Source of the DNA: Rosa chinensis
Lineage: Eukaryota; Streptophyta; Magnoliopsida; Rosales; Rosaceae
Reading direction: 5' to 3'
DNA length: 64,000 nt
Assembly: GCF_002994745.2 (NCBI RefSeq)
Contig: NC_037092.1
Span: 84,798,824 to 84,862,823 of the forward strand
This document shows positions 23,166 to 34,452 of this stretch, one piece after another. Both the position numbers and the translations under genes were made by a program. The first letter of the stretch is position 1. Every line of letters starts with the position of its first letter. A model generated the notes under the pieces. The model made no database searches. It was not told the origin of the DNA and saw only the letters and a list, made by a program, of their open reading frames with translations.

Positions 23166-25526
23166 TCACTTATATTGAACATATAATGAGGACAGATTTG
23201 GAGGCACCGAGATTTCAACAGTCCCTTCGAGCATCTGTGTCACTTTCTTTATGGTAGGCCTTACTGATGGATCCTCTTGAATGCACCAAAATGCAATCAT
23301 CAAATACTTTTCCAACTTTTCGATGCCATCCATTTCCTGATCGTCCCCTACATTCTGCCACAACAGATGCAGTTTCTTTTGCTTATAGCAATCGTATGCC
23401 CAATCGGCTAATATCATTTGATCTTCAGCTGGTGCTTCTGGTTCGTAGTTTTTCCTGCAGCAAACAATCTCCAACAACACCATGCCGTAGCTATAAACAT
23501 CAACCTTCACTGTGACAGGCAAACTTTTGAACCATTCAGGAGCAACATAACCTTTTGTGCCTCTGATTCTAGTAGTTGTTCGAGTTTGGTCAGATTTCAA
23601 AAGCTTGGATACTCCAAAGTCGGCTATTCTTGCTGTGAAAGAATTGTCGAGAAGAATGTTTTGAGGCTTAATGTCACAATGTATGATTTGGCTGCTGCAC
23701 TCCTCATGCAAATACAAGAGCCCTCTTGCAGTTCCTAAGGCAATTTTTTTTCTTGTATTCCAGTTTGGTCTTGACTCTCCGAAGAGGAAGGTTGCTAGAG
23801 AGCCATTGCTCATGTACTCATACACAAGAAGCTGGTGTTGCCCCTCATTACAAAATCCGAGTAGTTGGACTAAATTTCTGTGATTTGTTCTGCCAATTGC
23901 GCTCACTTCAGCTTTGAATTCCAAATCATTTTCTTTGACCACAGCGTTCAATCTTTTGACAGCAATGAACTTCCCGTTATCTGATGCTAAAACTCCTTTG
24001 AAAACAGTTGCAAAAGCACCACGACCGAGCTCTTCCTCGAATCCGTTGGTGGCTTCTTTTAGCTCCATGAAAGTGAAACATTTCAGATTCATGACTCGAA
24101 CCACAGGATTAAGTGGATTCACTTGTGCATGAGAAGTAACCAGATAGGTTATTATAGAAACAACCAAGTTGTTTAATACTAGGATGATCACTGCACCAAT
24201 GATGAGCCGAACTAGACTACCTTTTTCTTTTGCTGATGTAGAAGTGTCTTTCCTTATTTTCACCAGAGCTAACCCCTTAACATCGTCGTTGATCTTCCCA
24301 TTTGAAAGAGGTATTCGCTTCTTCCAACAATCAGCACTTCCTTCATTGAAAATGGCAATGGCACAGAAACAATCGGCTAAGCAACTTTGCTTGCACTGTT
24401 CCTTATTAAATGGCTGGAAATGCTCATAATCTCCACCAGGCCAATCAGTGAATTGAAGCTCTTGAAATTCAAAGTGTTCTGTTTCTGATGAGGCTTTATC
24501 ACAACTTTGGGGAAAAAAGTTTTGCGTGCACCCGTTCCTCTCATCATCTTGGTCAATGGGGATGTAACCCAGAGGGCATGAGCAACTAGTATGAGCTGCA
24601 TCCTCATCATGTGTACATAAACTGTTAAACCCACATGCACCACCACCTGTATATTCCACAATTGCTGTGCAAATATTTGGAGGTATGAAGGTAAAAGTGG
24701 ACCAAGAGTCGGTGCTTTTCTCGTGGATATAGTGCCTCAAAACTCCATCATAGTCAAGAGTTGCTCTCTGGTAGACGTCTTGAGTGGAAACTGGATCTTC
24801 TAAGACCACATGAAGTGTGCTTCCGTTCTGTGCTATGAGGTAAATAGAGCCAGATTGGTTGAAGATGACCTGAAAGCCACTACCAGTTTCAATTGACCAG
24901 TAGAGAAAATTAGGACTCTTCAATGGATAATTCACTGTATAAAGCGTAAGACTTCCACCGTACTCTAGAGTAAACTTGAATCTTCCTTCTGAGTAATTTG
25001 TTGCTGTAAGTTGGGCAAAGAGACTGCTGTTTAGATTAAGGGTCTGTGTGGGAAGGATGGTATCGGTTGGATGATCAAAACTCTGCCACAAATAGGTTGA
25101 ATTTCGGGTTGCCAGAACGAAATTTCCTGTGTCCAGCATGGCAGCATAGGCGACTCCAGTATATGTAGACTGACCATCAGCAATGTTTGTTGGTTTGCCT
25201 GTTCCAATATCAGTGAGAGTAAGCTTGCCTTCTGCAGAGAATTCAACTCTCGATCCTTGTTGCACTGGATTATTGCGATTGGCTGACCAGACTATAGTCC
25301 TTTCAGGTATTTTGTCAAACCAGATGGCTAGTAAGAAGCCGGCATTGCCAACTTTTTGGAAGCCGAACGCAAACTCCCCAGACGGTGAGGCCCAGGAAAG
25401 GTTATCCTCCTGTGCAGTAAGGTAAGAGCCAAAAGATATATTATTGTAACTTTGAGCAATGGTGGAAAAGGGAAGCTGTAGCAGGACAAACAGAAAGCAT
25501 AAAGAATAAGGTATTTCAAAAGCCAT
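23166..25526 (-). CDS. G-type lectin S-receptor-like Ser/Thr kinase, copy B (intact)
   Basis: 786 residues, single exon, full family length. Signal peptide 1-25 (SLCFLFVLLQLPFSTIAQ); bulb-type lectin about 28-155 (SPSGEFAFGF, LDTGNFVL, WQSFDHPTDTILP); EGF/S-locus-like Cys region about 296-335; PAN-like region about 340-425; membrane span about 438-464; kinase about 494-770. Kinase residues: loop GRGAF 501-505, Lys524, helix-C Glu540, HCD 616-618 with Lys620, DFG 636-638, APE 662-664. HCD in place of HRD makes it a non-RD kinase, common in plant immune and stress receptors. Predicted plasma-membrane receptor; ligand unknown. It differs from copies A, C, D and E in kinase subfamily (ATVFKG, VTVKVDVYSY). 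Very close to B'. Confidence 0.93.
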   Translation of the reverse strand: MAFEIPYSLCFLFVLLQLPFSTIAQSYNNISFGSYLTAQEDNLSWASPSGEFAFGFQKVGNAGFLLAIWFDKIPERTIVWSANRNNPVQQGSRVEFSAEGKLTLTDIGTGKPTNIADGQSTYTGVAYAAMLDTGNFVLATRNSTYLWQSFDHPTDTILPTQTLNLNSSLFAQLTATNYSEGRFKFTLEYGGSLTLYTVNYPLKSPNFLYWSIETGSGFQVIFNQSGSIYLIAQNGSTLHVVLEDPVSTQDVYQRATLDYDGVLRHYIHEKSTDSWSTFTFIPPNICTAIVEYTGGGACGFNSLCTHDEDAAHTSCSCPLGYIPIDQDDERNGCTQNFFPQSCDKASSETEHFEFQELQFTDWPGGDYEHFQPFNKEQCKQSCLADCFCAIAIFNEGSADCWKKRIPLSNGKINDDVKGLALVKIRKDTSTSAKEKGSLVRLIIGAVIILVLNNLVVSIITYLVTSHAQVNPLNPVVRVMNLKCFTFMELKEATNGFEEELGRGAFATVFKGVLASDNGKFIAVKRLNAVVKENDLEFKAEVSAIGRTNHRNLVQLLGFCNEGQHQLLVYEYMSNGSLATFLFGESRPNWNTRKKIALGTARGLLYLHEECSSQIIHCDIKPQNILLDNSFTARIADFGVSKLLKSDQTRTTTRIRGTKGYVAPEWFKSLPVTVKVDVYSYGMVLLEIVCCRKNYEPEAPAEDQMILADWAYDCYKQKKLHLLWQNVGDDQEMDGIEKLEKYLMIAFWCIQEDPSVRPTIKKVTQMLEGTVEISVPPNLSSLYVQYK

Positions 25527-26320
25527 GGTTCAAAAGCTTGAAGTAATTGTGATTTGTGAACAGTGTATGAGGTTATGAACATCAGCAATACATTCTTATA
25601 TCTAATATGATCCATTGTATTCATCGAAGTACATTAAAGTCATCGAAAGTACATTAAAATCCGAGATCACCGAGACTTATTTTACGGCTTCTTGTTTCTA
25701 CCATTTTTCATATCTTCGTGTTACTAATGAATAGTTGATGCTGCGGCGGCATTTATTGTGTTCGAGTGTCCCAGACAATATGAGCAACTGAAAGAGCAAT
25801 GTTTCGATGGCTTTGTTCAAATTCTCAAGGGCTGTCTCTTATTTGTGTTGATCTGCAAAATGATATAATACGGCAAAAACTGCCGGCTGTTTTGTTACTT
25901 AATTATTTCATATGACTAATGGTGTTTAGTATTTAGTTTATCTGTCTTAGAAAATATACTCTGCTCGGTCATTCCACAAGTGCTTTCATTGAAAGCAAAA
26001 CTTTACACACTAAAAGGAAAATGTAACAATTGAAACAGTGAACGAGCCCACACATTAAAATAGCAACCTCAACATGAAACTGAAGGTATATGCTAATTTC
26101 TAATGAAAATCCACAATCTAATTTCTAATAAAAACCCACAAGCTAATTTCTAGTTTTAGAAACACACCTTATTATACCTAATGAAATCATAAAGATCTCT
26201 TATGATGAAGGACAAACAAAATCCAAGCGCACAGAGAGACAAAAATACAGAGTATATAAACATGAAAAACTAGCTAGTACTGGCTGTAAATCTTTGAGTG
26301 CCACACAAACCAAACAAGTT
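25527..26320. other. Promoter of copy B and 3' flank of copy C
   Basis: AT-rich spacer. The part near 25530-25700 should hold the copy B promoter. I see no well-placed TATA box I would trust, nor any gene. Confidence 0.4.
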
Positions 26321-28657
26321 TCATGCCGATTTATTATATGGGGATGGACACGGTGGAACATGTACTTCCACTACTCCTTCAAGCATCTGCACAACCTTCC
26401 TCATTGTGGGTCGAAGAGATGGGTCTTCTTGAATACACCAAAGAGCAATCATGACAGTCTCTTCTAGCTTCATTTCATAATCCAAGGCATCAACTTTGTG
26501 ATCCAGAATAGCCTCCAATAATCCTTCTCGGTAGCAATCATAAACCCAATCCATTAAAATTGCTGTTTCTTCATAATCATTATCCATATCAACACTTCTC
26601 CTACAACAAATGATCTCTAGCAGCACCACACCAAAGCAATACACATCAACTTTGGTAGTGATTGCCATGTTCCTAAACCACTCAGGTGCAACATAACCTT
26701 TTGTTCCTCTAATGGCAGTATGCGTCTTGCTCTGATTCGTCATCAAAAGTTTTGCCAAGCCGAAATCAGAGATCCGAGCATTGTAATTATCATCAAGAAG
26801 AATGTTCTGAGGCTTTATATCACAATGGATGATTTGGGTGGTACACTCTTCATGCAAGTACAGAAGCCCTTTGGCAACACCATAAGCAATTTCCATTCAT
26901 TGCCTTCAACTGGGTTTGTCATCACCAAAAAGGAAGCCTGCTAATGTTCCATTGCTCAAGAATTCATATACAAGTGATCGCTGTTGTCCCTCATCACAAT
27001 ATCCAACCAGGTGAACCAGATTCTTGTGATGTGTCCGACCAATTATGTTCAGTTCTGTCTTGAATTCCTTCTCACCATCTTGTATCCAACAGTTGAGCTT
27101 CTTCACTGCCACTTGGACGCCCGAACCAATTTGTATTATCCCTTAGTAAACAACTCCAAAAGAACCCTTCCCTAATTCTTCATTGAATCCATTTGTTGCT
27201 TCTTCGAGCTCTTTGTGACTAAAAGAGTGCAAATTTGTGTCCAAGTCATTTTGTGGAAACCTTGCATGTTTATTCCGGAAACTGAAGAAAAGTCCCAGAC
27301 AAACTGCAGCACCTAACATAAAAATAACAAAGACAGAGGTGCCGAGAAGAACTGATCCCCCATGTACCAAAGTGGTTCCGCTCTTCTTCTTCTTAATGGT
27401 CGTCAATTTGATGAAGGTTGTTGCATTCAAGTTGTTGTCTTCTCTCCCATATAAGAGTGGAAACTTCTTTTTATGACAGGTTTGATTGCTGTAAACAGCA
27501 ACAGCACATAAACAATCTTGCAAGCAAGATTGACTGCATGTGTCAGCAGTAGTATCATTTAACTGCATATAACTGGAGCTAAGCCAATCAGTATTTTCTA
27601 GCACCTGAACATCATACATATCTTGTGCATAACTAGGCTCATTTTCACAGCCTTGTTTGAAAGCTGGATAGCAGCTCCCATATGGATCATCTGGATCAAG
27701 TAAAGAGTATCCTGTCGGGCATTCACAGTTGGGACTCTCATCTTCTTTGTAAGTGCAGATATTGTTGTACCCACAAATACTAGGACCTGAATCAGCATTA
27801 ATTTTTTGGCAAATATTTGATGGCTCCGACCAAAGAGGAACCCAGCTTATGTTGCCAACAGAAGTCTTTGGGAGGAAATACTGAGCCAAAACCCCATCAA
27901 AGCTGACAGTTGTCCGGAGATAGTAGTCCCTTGCTGCACGTTCCTCTGCTGTGAAAGTATAATATCCACCATTCAGTCCCAGAATATAGAAGCTACCTGA
28001 GTCATTGAAAACCAACTGTAGACCTTCACTACCTGGAATACTCCCTGTGGTAGTCTTGGTTGAATAAAAAGGTCTTTGCCCACTAAGCACAAGATTCCCA
28101 TCATCTTGAAAATCTAGCTGGAAGTGTCCACTCGAATAGTCAGTCTCTGAATTTCGAGAAGAAAGCTTCCGTCCTCTTTCCAATATTTGCCCAGGCAACA
28201 TGGTATCGGTAGCATTCTTGAACGTCTCCCATAACTTTGCTGACTGCTCGTTTTCCAGAACAAAGTTACCTGTATCGTTCATAACCCCATGAGCAACAAC
28301 GCCAGCAATGGTTTGATTGGATTTCCATAACTGCTCGCCCTGAGGACTTGTAAGAACTAGCCCACTGTTAGCAGTCAAATTCACAACTGAACCATTAGGT
28401 GCAGGTTTATCCCCATTTGCATACCAAACTATGGTTTTGTCTGGTATATTGGCAAACCATATAGAAAGCAAGAAAAGATCATTGTTTTCAAGCTGCCGAA
28501 ACCCAAAGGCAAAACCACCTGAGAGAGAAAGCCATGAAGTACTACCTGCTGTGGAGAGAGAAGCACCCAGAGCTATGCTACCATTAGTTTGTGCAAGCAC
28601 ATACATTGGTAGCAGAAGCAATGAAGAAAGCAAAAACGAACATACAATAAAAGCCAT
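26321..28657 (-). pseudogene. G-type lectin receptor kinase copy C, three in-frame stops
   Basis: The whole receptor can be read in one frame from ATG 28657 (MAFIVCSFLLSSLLLLPMYV; an alternative ATG lies at 28669) to the stop at 26321. It includes signal peptide, lectin (DTGNFVLENEQSAKLWETF), EGF-like, PAN-like, membrane span (SVLLGTSVFVIFMLGAAVCL) and kinase with [14 protein letters not shown] and APEWF. Three nonsense codons interrupt the N-lobe of the kinase: TAA 27145-27143 at the Lys after FGVVY, TGA 26908-26906 at a Trp, and TGA 26899-26897 at an Arg. There is no frameshift. Product if translated: receptor without kinase, about 500 residues. A recently lost gene or, less likely, one kept as a truncated receptor. 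Confidence 0.88.
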
Positions 28658-28669
28658 TGCCAGTTGCAA

Positions 28670-30097
28670 CCACCAATGTGGTTAAGGAATGGTGGAAAAG
28701 TAAGAGTCCAGATAGACCAAGTTCTGAGACTATATACAGAAGAGGTTAAACTGACCTTATAATATTGTATAACAGGTGGCATGGGAGGATTTGCAACAAA
28801 ACTCTAAATCACCTCTTCAAAAGCGATGTAATTAAATTCAAGATTTCAAGTAGACTATGACATGATCATGGGGAAAGGATAAACTTTACTCTTAGAATAT
28901 CAGAGTTGACGAGTACGACTCAAAGGCCTAATATGACCGACCAAGATCAAGTATACCATTTTATAAATGCTGCTAGACTCTGTCATAATGGAACAAATTT
29001 CACGCCTGTTGCATGAACCTGGCTTCTTAAATACGCAAGTATGCAAGCCATGATTGTAGTTTTGTGCACCCTAACACAACCACAACAAAGACAGACTGAG
29101 AATTTTCCAGTATGAACTGAGTTTTTGTAATTTAAAACATCCGAAGATGGCCAGATGAAATCACCAATGTAAAGTTAGTCAAGTAGATATAGAAACTGAT
29201 TAAAAATGTAAAAAACTACTTGCATTATGCGAAGACAAGAGAGTATCTATCAAAGACAAAGCCAAATTGTAGCTAGTGGCTACTGAGACGGACCAGATAC
29301 GACCTAATTATCATTTGTCCTTGATACATATGTAATCTACTAATGAAGATCATCTAATACTACATAAAATAAGATTCATAATACCAAAATTTCAACAGAC
29401 TACAATATGATAAGAACTCCCTCACACTTGTCTAAAATTTTATAAAGATAATCAACACTCTATTACAGATAAGGAATTCAAGCTGAGAATTTTAGCTTAA
29501 AAAACTAACTTGACAGAGAGAAGCCCTCATGATCACTACAGAAACTAACCCAAAACCAAAACTCATCCTAAACCCACATCAACCCAGATCAGCACTAACT
29601 TACCCTTCTTCAAATTCCAATACAAAACACATTCATAGCAAGAAAATCAAATACCCAATAAGCATGAAGCTCTAAAGTTGTTATCTTTGGTTTAGTTAAT
29701 ACAAGATAGCAAGAATGTAAATGGAGACAATGAAATAAAGAATATGAATTGATAGCTAACCGGAGGCCATTGCAATGGTACAAGAGAGCAATGGAAGAGA
29801 AGAACCCTCTCTCACATTGTGGTTTCTCCGATCAAATAAAGAACGTAACTTTGGGTTTCTCTGAACTCTGAGCAAACCAGGCGGCAACTAGTGACAGTAA
29901 TGAAATACCTATAAAGCCCTTTTTTGATTAGGCTGGATGGACCTATTGAGTCGGCTTGGTTTGCTGGGTCGGTAGGTTTGGGCCTTGAATTGGCTTGATT
30001 TTCATTTTTGAGTTTTGTCTGGTACATTAGCAGATTTGTTTACGGTTTATTTAATGTACCGATACATCAAAGGGAACATGACTAAATGCCTAAATTT
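28670..30097 (-). promoter_or_regulatory. Upstream and leader region of copy C
   Basis: Parallels 19073-20343 base for base over long stretches (AATGGTGGAAAAGTAAGAG, ACATGATCATGGGGAAAGGA, leader block at 29760-29880). No other gene is visible. Confidence 0.5.
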
Positions 30098-30117
30098 GGG
30101 TAAATATGAACCCACTT

Positions 30118-30207
30118 TTTTTTTCAAATATTTTTTAAAAAGATGATTAAATGATTTCACTCTTACCTCTATGGTGACTCGAACCCATGACGTCGTATAT
30201 AGATAGT
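30118..30207 (-). mobile_element. 5'-truncated tRNA-derived SINE
   Basis: The minus strand keeps box B GGGTTCGAGTC and the body (GTGAAATCATTTAATCATC) of the same SINE family as 3372-3679, plus a T/A-rich tail, but has lost box A. A 20-bp target duplication GGGTAAATATGAACCCACTT borders it exactly (30098-30117, 30208-30227). Confidence 0.85.
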
Positions 30208-30227
30208 GGGTAAATATGAACCCACTT

Positions 30228-30958
30228 ACTCCAGTAAGATATTAGTGTGCCTACTTGCCCCATTTAAAAGAAAAAACTGTTTTAGATAAAGCTTAATTAT
30301 AAAATTACTAGCCACTCTCTCACTGCCATTGACCTCTGGATCTATACTTGTGTCTCCTCCCAAACCAGATCGTCGTCGCTCCTAGCTGAGTACAGCCTCT
30401 GGCAAGTAGCTTTCCTCCGACGGCCTTCCCGTCAGTCTCGAGTTGCTTCAACAGCTCTGACGACGCTACGGCGTACTTGTAGATTTACGCCGCCGCATTT
30501 GCGAATCCATTTCCTCATGCGAGAGGTCGCGTTAGAGAAGGAGACCGTTTTGGAGAAGGAAAAACACTAGAGATCTATGTCCCCAGCGTTAGGTAGAGAT
30601 CCCGGGTCGTCGGCGTCAAGAAACGCACTAGTTCTAGATTTTCGGTGTCCAAGTTTGAGTTTGGAGGGTCCGGCGGTGATTGTGATGGTAGTTACTTCAA
30701 TTATCTTGCATTTTCAGTGTGGTGTCACTTTTAGTCTACTACTGGAGATAGAGCTAAAAAGGTTAAGAGGAAGAGACTGCTGACAGAGAAACAGTAGAGG
30801 TTGAGTTCTGATAGAGTCAAAGTTCCAAGTAGAATGGCTGATAGTGGAAGGTCGGAAGAAGTTGCTTGAGGATGTTCAAGCTCAACTTGAAAGAGAAAGG
30901 AAAACAACTCTTAATGAAGCAAAGACAGAGAACCAAGCAAGCATGTTAGCTTCTGGCC

Positions 30959-31001
<43 letters not shown>

Positions 31002-31529
31002 TTTTTTTGTTTTCTCAAACAAGATAGGCATACTTTATATGAGGTGGTGGAAGCACACGGGTTTTCAGTCCTGATGCTCCACGTATTCATAGTTATTTAG
31101 TTAGTATCACATGACTCTCTATATTTTTGCCTATGTTGTTTTTTTTCGATGAGTTATTTTTGCCTAGGTTGTTAAATTTGGTATATGGAGTATAAGATGA
31201 GATTTTTACTTTGGTTAAATTTATTTAAATGGGGCAATAGTGTTATTATTGGGGGGAAATAATTCTATTTATTGGAGGGCAATAATGTTATTATTGGGGG
31301 GCAATACTACTATTATTGGCCCCCAATAAAGTTTTTATTAGGGGGTAATAATAATCTCCGGCGACCTTTCTGGTGACCTATAATCTCCGGTGACCGGTGA
31401 TCGGAGATCGGATTCCGGCGATTGGCAACCGGTCACCGGAGATTGGATTCCAGCAATCGGAGACTGGATTCCGGCGATCAGACCGGATTCCGGCAACCGG
31501 CGACTGACATGACTTCTCTCTCTTCCACC

Positions 31530-31536
<7 letters not shown>
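30228..31536. other. Unassigned region with (TA)n tract
   Basis: GC-richer DNA at 30300-30780 could be a gene fragment but has no clear product. 30838-30960 encodes a short plus-strand coiled-coil-like peptide (KKLLEDVQAQLERERKTTLN) that runs into the (TA)n microsatellite at about 30959-31001. 31355-31510 is a stretch of degenerate GGATTCCGGCGATC / CCGGTGACC repeats. No gene is supported. Confidence 0.4.

Positions 31537-31621
<85 letters not shown>
31537..31621. repeat. (CT)n microsatellite
   Basis: About 85 bases of almost perfect CT dinucleotide repeat directly after the CCGGCGA-type array, ending at TATATGAG. Confidence 0.95.
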
Positions 31622-31625
<4 letters not shown>

Positions 31626-31852
31626 GAGACAAATGAAGAGGGCAAAATTGTCCTAAAAATAAACAATAAACAATAAAAAATAACTTAATTGAGTATTAGG
31701 GCAAAAAATATATAATTTATTGGGTAAGTTGGCAATCTTATAAGATGTTTGGGTAAGTGAGGTTAATGTAGTTCAAATTTGAATAAATGGACATTTTTCC
31801 TACATCAAATAGACTGGTTTGATAGAAAGGTAGACTGGCTTGATACATAAGT

Positions 31853-32715
31853 TGTTTTTACAAGATGGAACGATTATTATAGGGTTTGAAAGCTGACCCT
31901 ATTCTAGTACACAAATGAAATAACGCAAACACAAAAATTGCTGACGCAGTGTAAACCTCTCCACTGAGGAAACTTCACTGCGTGGGTTTTTACGTAACCA
32001 ACACGAAGAATCAATCCAATATGAAATAATCAAGTTTACAGTATACAAGTAATGTTTGTTCACAACAAACACTTTCACTTAGCAACAGATGCTAACTTGT
32101 TTTACAACTGTTCTAACTTCTAATTTATTCAACATCAACTACTAGCCAATCTGTATTCAATCATCCTAGTACTCAATCTTCTCACTGATCTTGAGAATGA
32201 AGTATGCAAGTGATTGATTAAGCAATGGAATACATGAAACAAAAATACTGAGAGTTTTCCAAGACCGATTTGAACAACAAAACCAGTAGTTCAAGTAAAA
32301 ACCAATTTTATGCAAAAACAAAAACTCTCTCTGATGAATCAGTTTGAAAACCCTTTTATAGGAGCAAGACTCCCCCTCAAACAAATCGTATCTTAAAAAC
32401 AGAATAAGATAAACATGGAAGGGTTTTAAAACTGATTTGAGCATGTAATCGGATATGCATATAAAAAGAGATTTTGAGATCAATTAAAATCAATGCATAT
32501 CAATTTAGAATCATGTAAATATGATATGTATTAAAGAGACCTTTATCTCAAGATCAGTGAGATAGCTTCCTTGAAATTCTCTTTGTGCGATCTTCCTTTA
32601 TTTCCTTTGTTTCTGCGAGCAATTAGGAGAGATACGCTCCTAATTCTTTGCATGTCTGTTGTCCTTGAGATCTTGGGAAAGTCATGTGTTGAAGGGAGTA
32701 GTCCAAGTACTTACA
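31853..32715 (-). repeat. Copia 3' LTR
   Basis: 863 bp, plus-strand limits TGTTTTTACAAG and CAAGTACTTACA. It contains a purine-rich tract near 32369-32382 (complement of CTCCCCCTC). Confidence 0.95.
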
Positions 32716-32732
32716 ATCTCCCCCTTTGGGCA
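32716..32732 (-). other. Copia polypurine tract
   Basis: The minus strand reads GCCCAAAGGGGGAGAT directly before the 3' LTR: the plus-strand priming site. Related purine tracts recur at 33003-33015 and 33398-33410. Confidence 0.85.
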
Positions 32733-32999
32733 ATCCCATTCAACACATGACAATTTTTCAACGTGGTATTCCTGCATGTTAGATTTCAACAGACATATAC
32801 ATAACAAAGAGCTACTTAGATAAAGGAATAAGTTTCCATCCTTTTCCTCATCCAAGTTGCCAAAATAAAGTTACTTAATAATAATAGAAAGCATCCCAAA
32901 AGCAACTATGCTTATGCACTTACAACTTCAAAATAAATAAAAACTTTTGTCCATCAAAAATTAAAAACATGCAGAAACAGAAATATCAAAGAAAAATCT

Positions 33000-33323
33000 T
33001 TACTTCTCCCCCTTTGAATGGGAATGCCCTTCGACTTCCTCCATAAGCTTGATGACATGGTCTTGAAATTCCTCACTGTCCATTGAAGTTGAGCTCTCCG
33101 CAGGGGCGATGGCTGTTGGAACTGCGGTGGAGGGACCGGGAGCGTCAAACCCGGGAGGGTGACCCTGCAGGTTCCGGATCTCCTTGGTGAGGTTGGTGAC
33201 GGCATGATGAGTGCGAACCAGAAGAGATAACCTGCACACTGAGACAAACAAGAATAAAATCCGAGAGACAGAAGGGACTAGATATAGAGAACCGGTAGGG
33301 TTTGGGAAAACCAAAAGGCACAC
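33000..33323 (-). other. Open frame in the copia 3' region
   Basis: 107 codons between pol and the 3' LTR, ending in a charged segment (MDSEEFQDHVIKLMEEVEGH). Some Sireviruses carry an extra, env-like or regulatory ORF here, but this one is short, lacks recognised domains and may be an exon or chance. Flanking sequence 33330-34450 is non-coding as far as I can see. Confidence 0.3.
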
Positions 33324-34452
33324 CGATTGGAATAGCGTCGTAAAAGGGAGAAGAGTTATGATAATTTATTTTTCCTAGAAGTACGCATGCAGAGAACGTC
33401 TCCCCCTCAACGTAGGCATAATCATTATGGAAATTAAATACAGTCAGATGGCCATCAAGGAAGGAAACGAAGAGACAAAAGACAATCGTAGAATCGGCAA
33501 TTATATCAGATGATCGTTTCCTTTGCTAAGAATTAAGACACTGAATGCATAGGTCATATAGAAGAGAGAAAAAAATAGCATAGTTTAATCACAGATAGCA
33601 CAAATCATGTAGTGAAGTGAACATAGTTCAGAGTATGGAACATGATTTATTCTATCAACAAAGAGAATTGGTACTCATATTCAGACCTTAGAGAGTAACT
33701 CTGTGATAAAAGTGAGTATAACCAGTAAGTGGGGCTTAGAACCACGTTTAGTGACAGAGAGAAAGAGTGAAATAGGAGATCAAAACATATGAACTACACG
33801 CATGAGATCACCTTATTAGGGGGAGGAATCATTGTTCCTAAGCACGTATTTTATTGAGGTCATAGACCGCTTTTATTTAGTGACAAGTAGTACTCATGTA
33901 ACAAGACTCTTCTCAGCAACTCCCAGAACAAATATTCTTAGGGTACTAAACATAACAAGGATGCTCCATAGAGAGAGTCTCGAGTAGTTGTCTGCATATT
34001 TTATGTTATGTGCAAATATCACTCACCGACTCGTTTCTTGCAAACCTTAGAAAGTTCACCACAACTAAGGCCTGATTACTTAGAGAGATGGGATGTAGTT
34101 ATCCATTCTCGTTTCTTACAAATCCTAGAAAGTTCACCACAACTAGGACCTGATTACTTTGAGAAGAGGGAAGGGATCATTTGAGCAATTCAAGTAGTTC
34201 ACTTATTTCACCGAATCTCTCTAGACAGTAAACAAGGAGGAGGCCACCACATATGTTATTAGTGTAAGTGCATATGAGAATTTTCTGAATAAGATACGAA
34301 ACATGAGTACACAACAATTTTTTTTGTCCAGAATAAGGCATGTAAACAAAGAATACATAGTGGAAAGTATGTACAGTTCACTAGTGACTGTGGTCAAGGG
34401 ATACTAAGATCACAAATTTTCTCACACGACAGTGGACAGTCATTCTTGTGCC

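Noticed and set aside
31378..31676. Arg-Glu and Ser-Leu repeat proteins
   Set aside because: Translations of the CT microsatellite.
32166..32483. 105-codon frame, also at 40003-40320
   Set aside because: Chance frame inside the copia LTRs.
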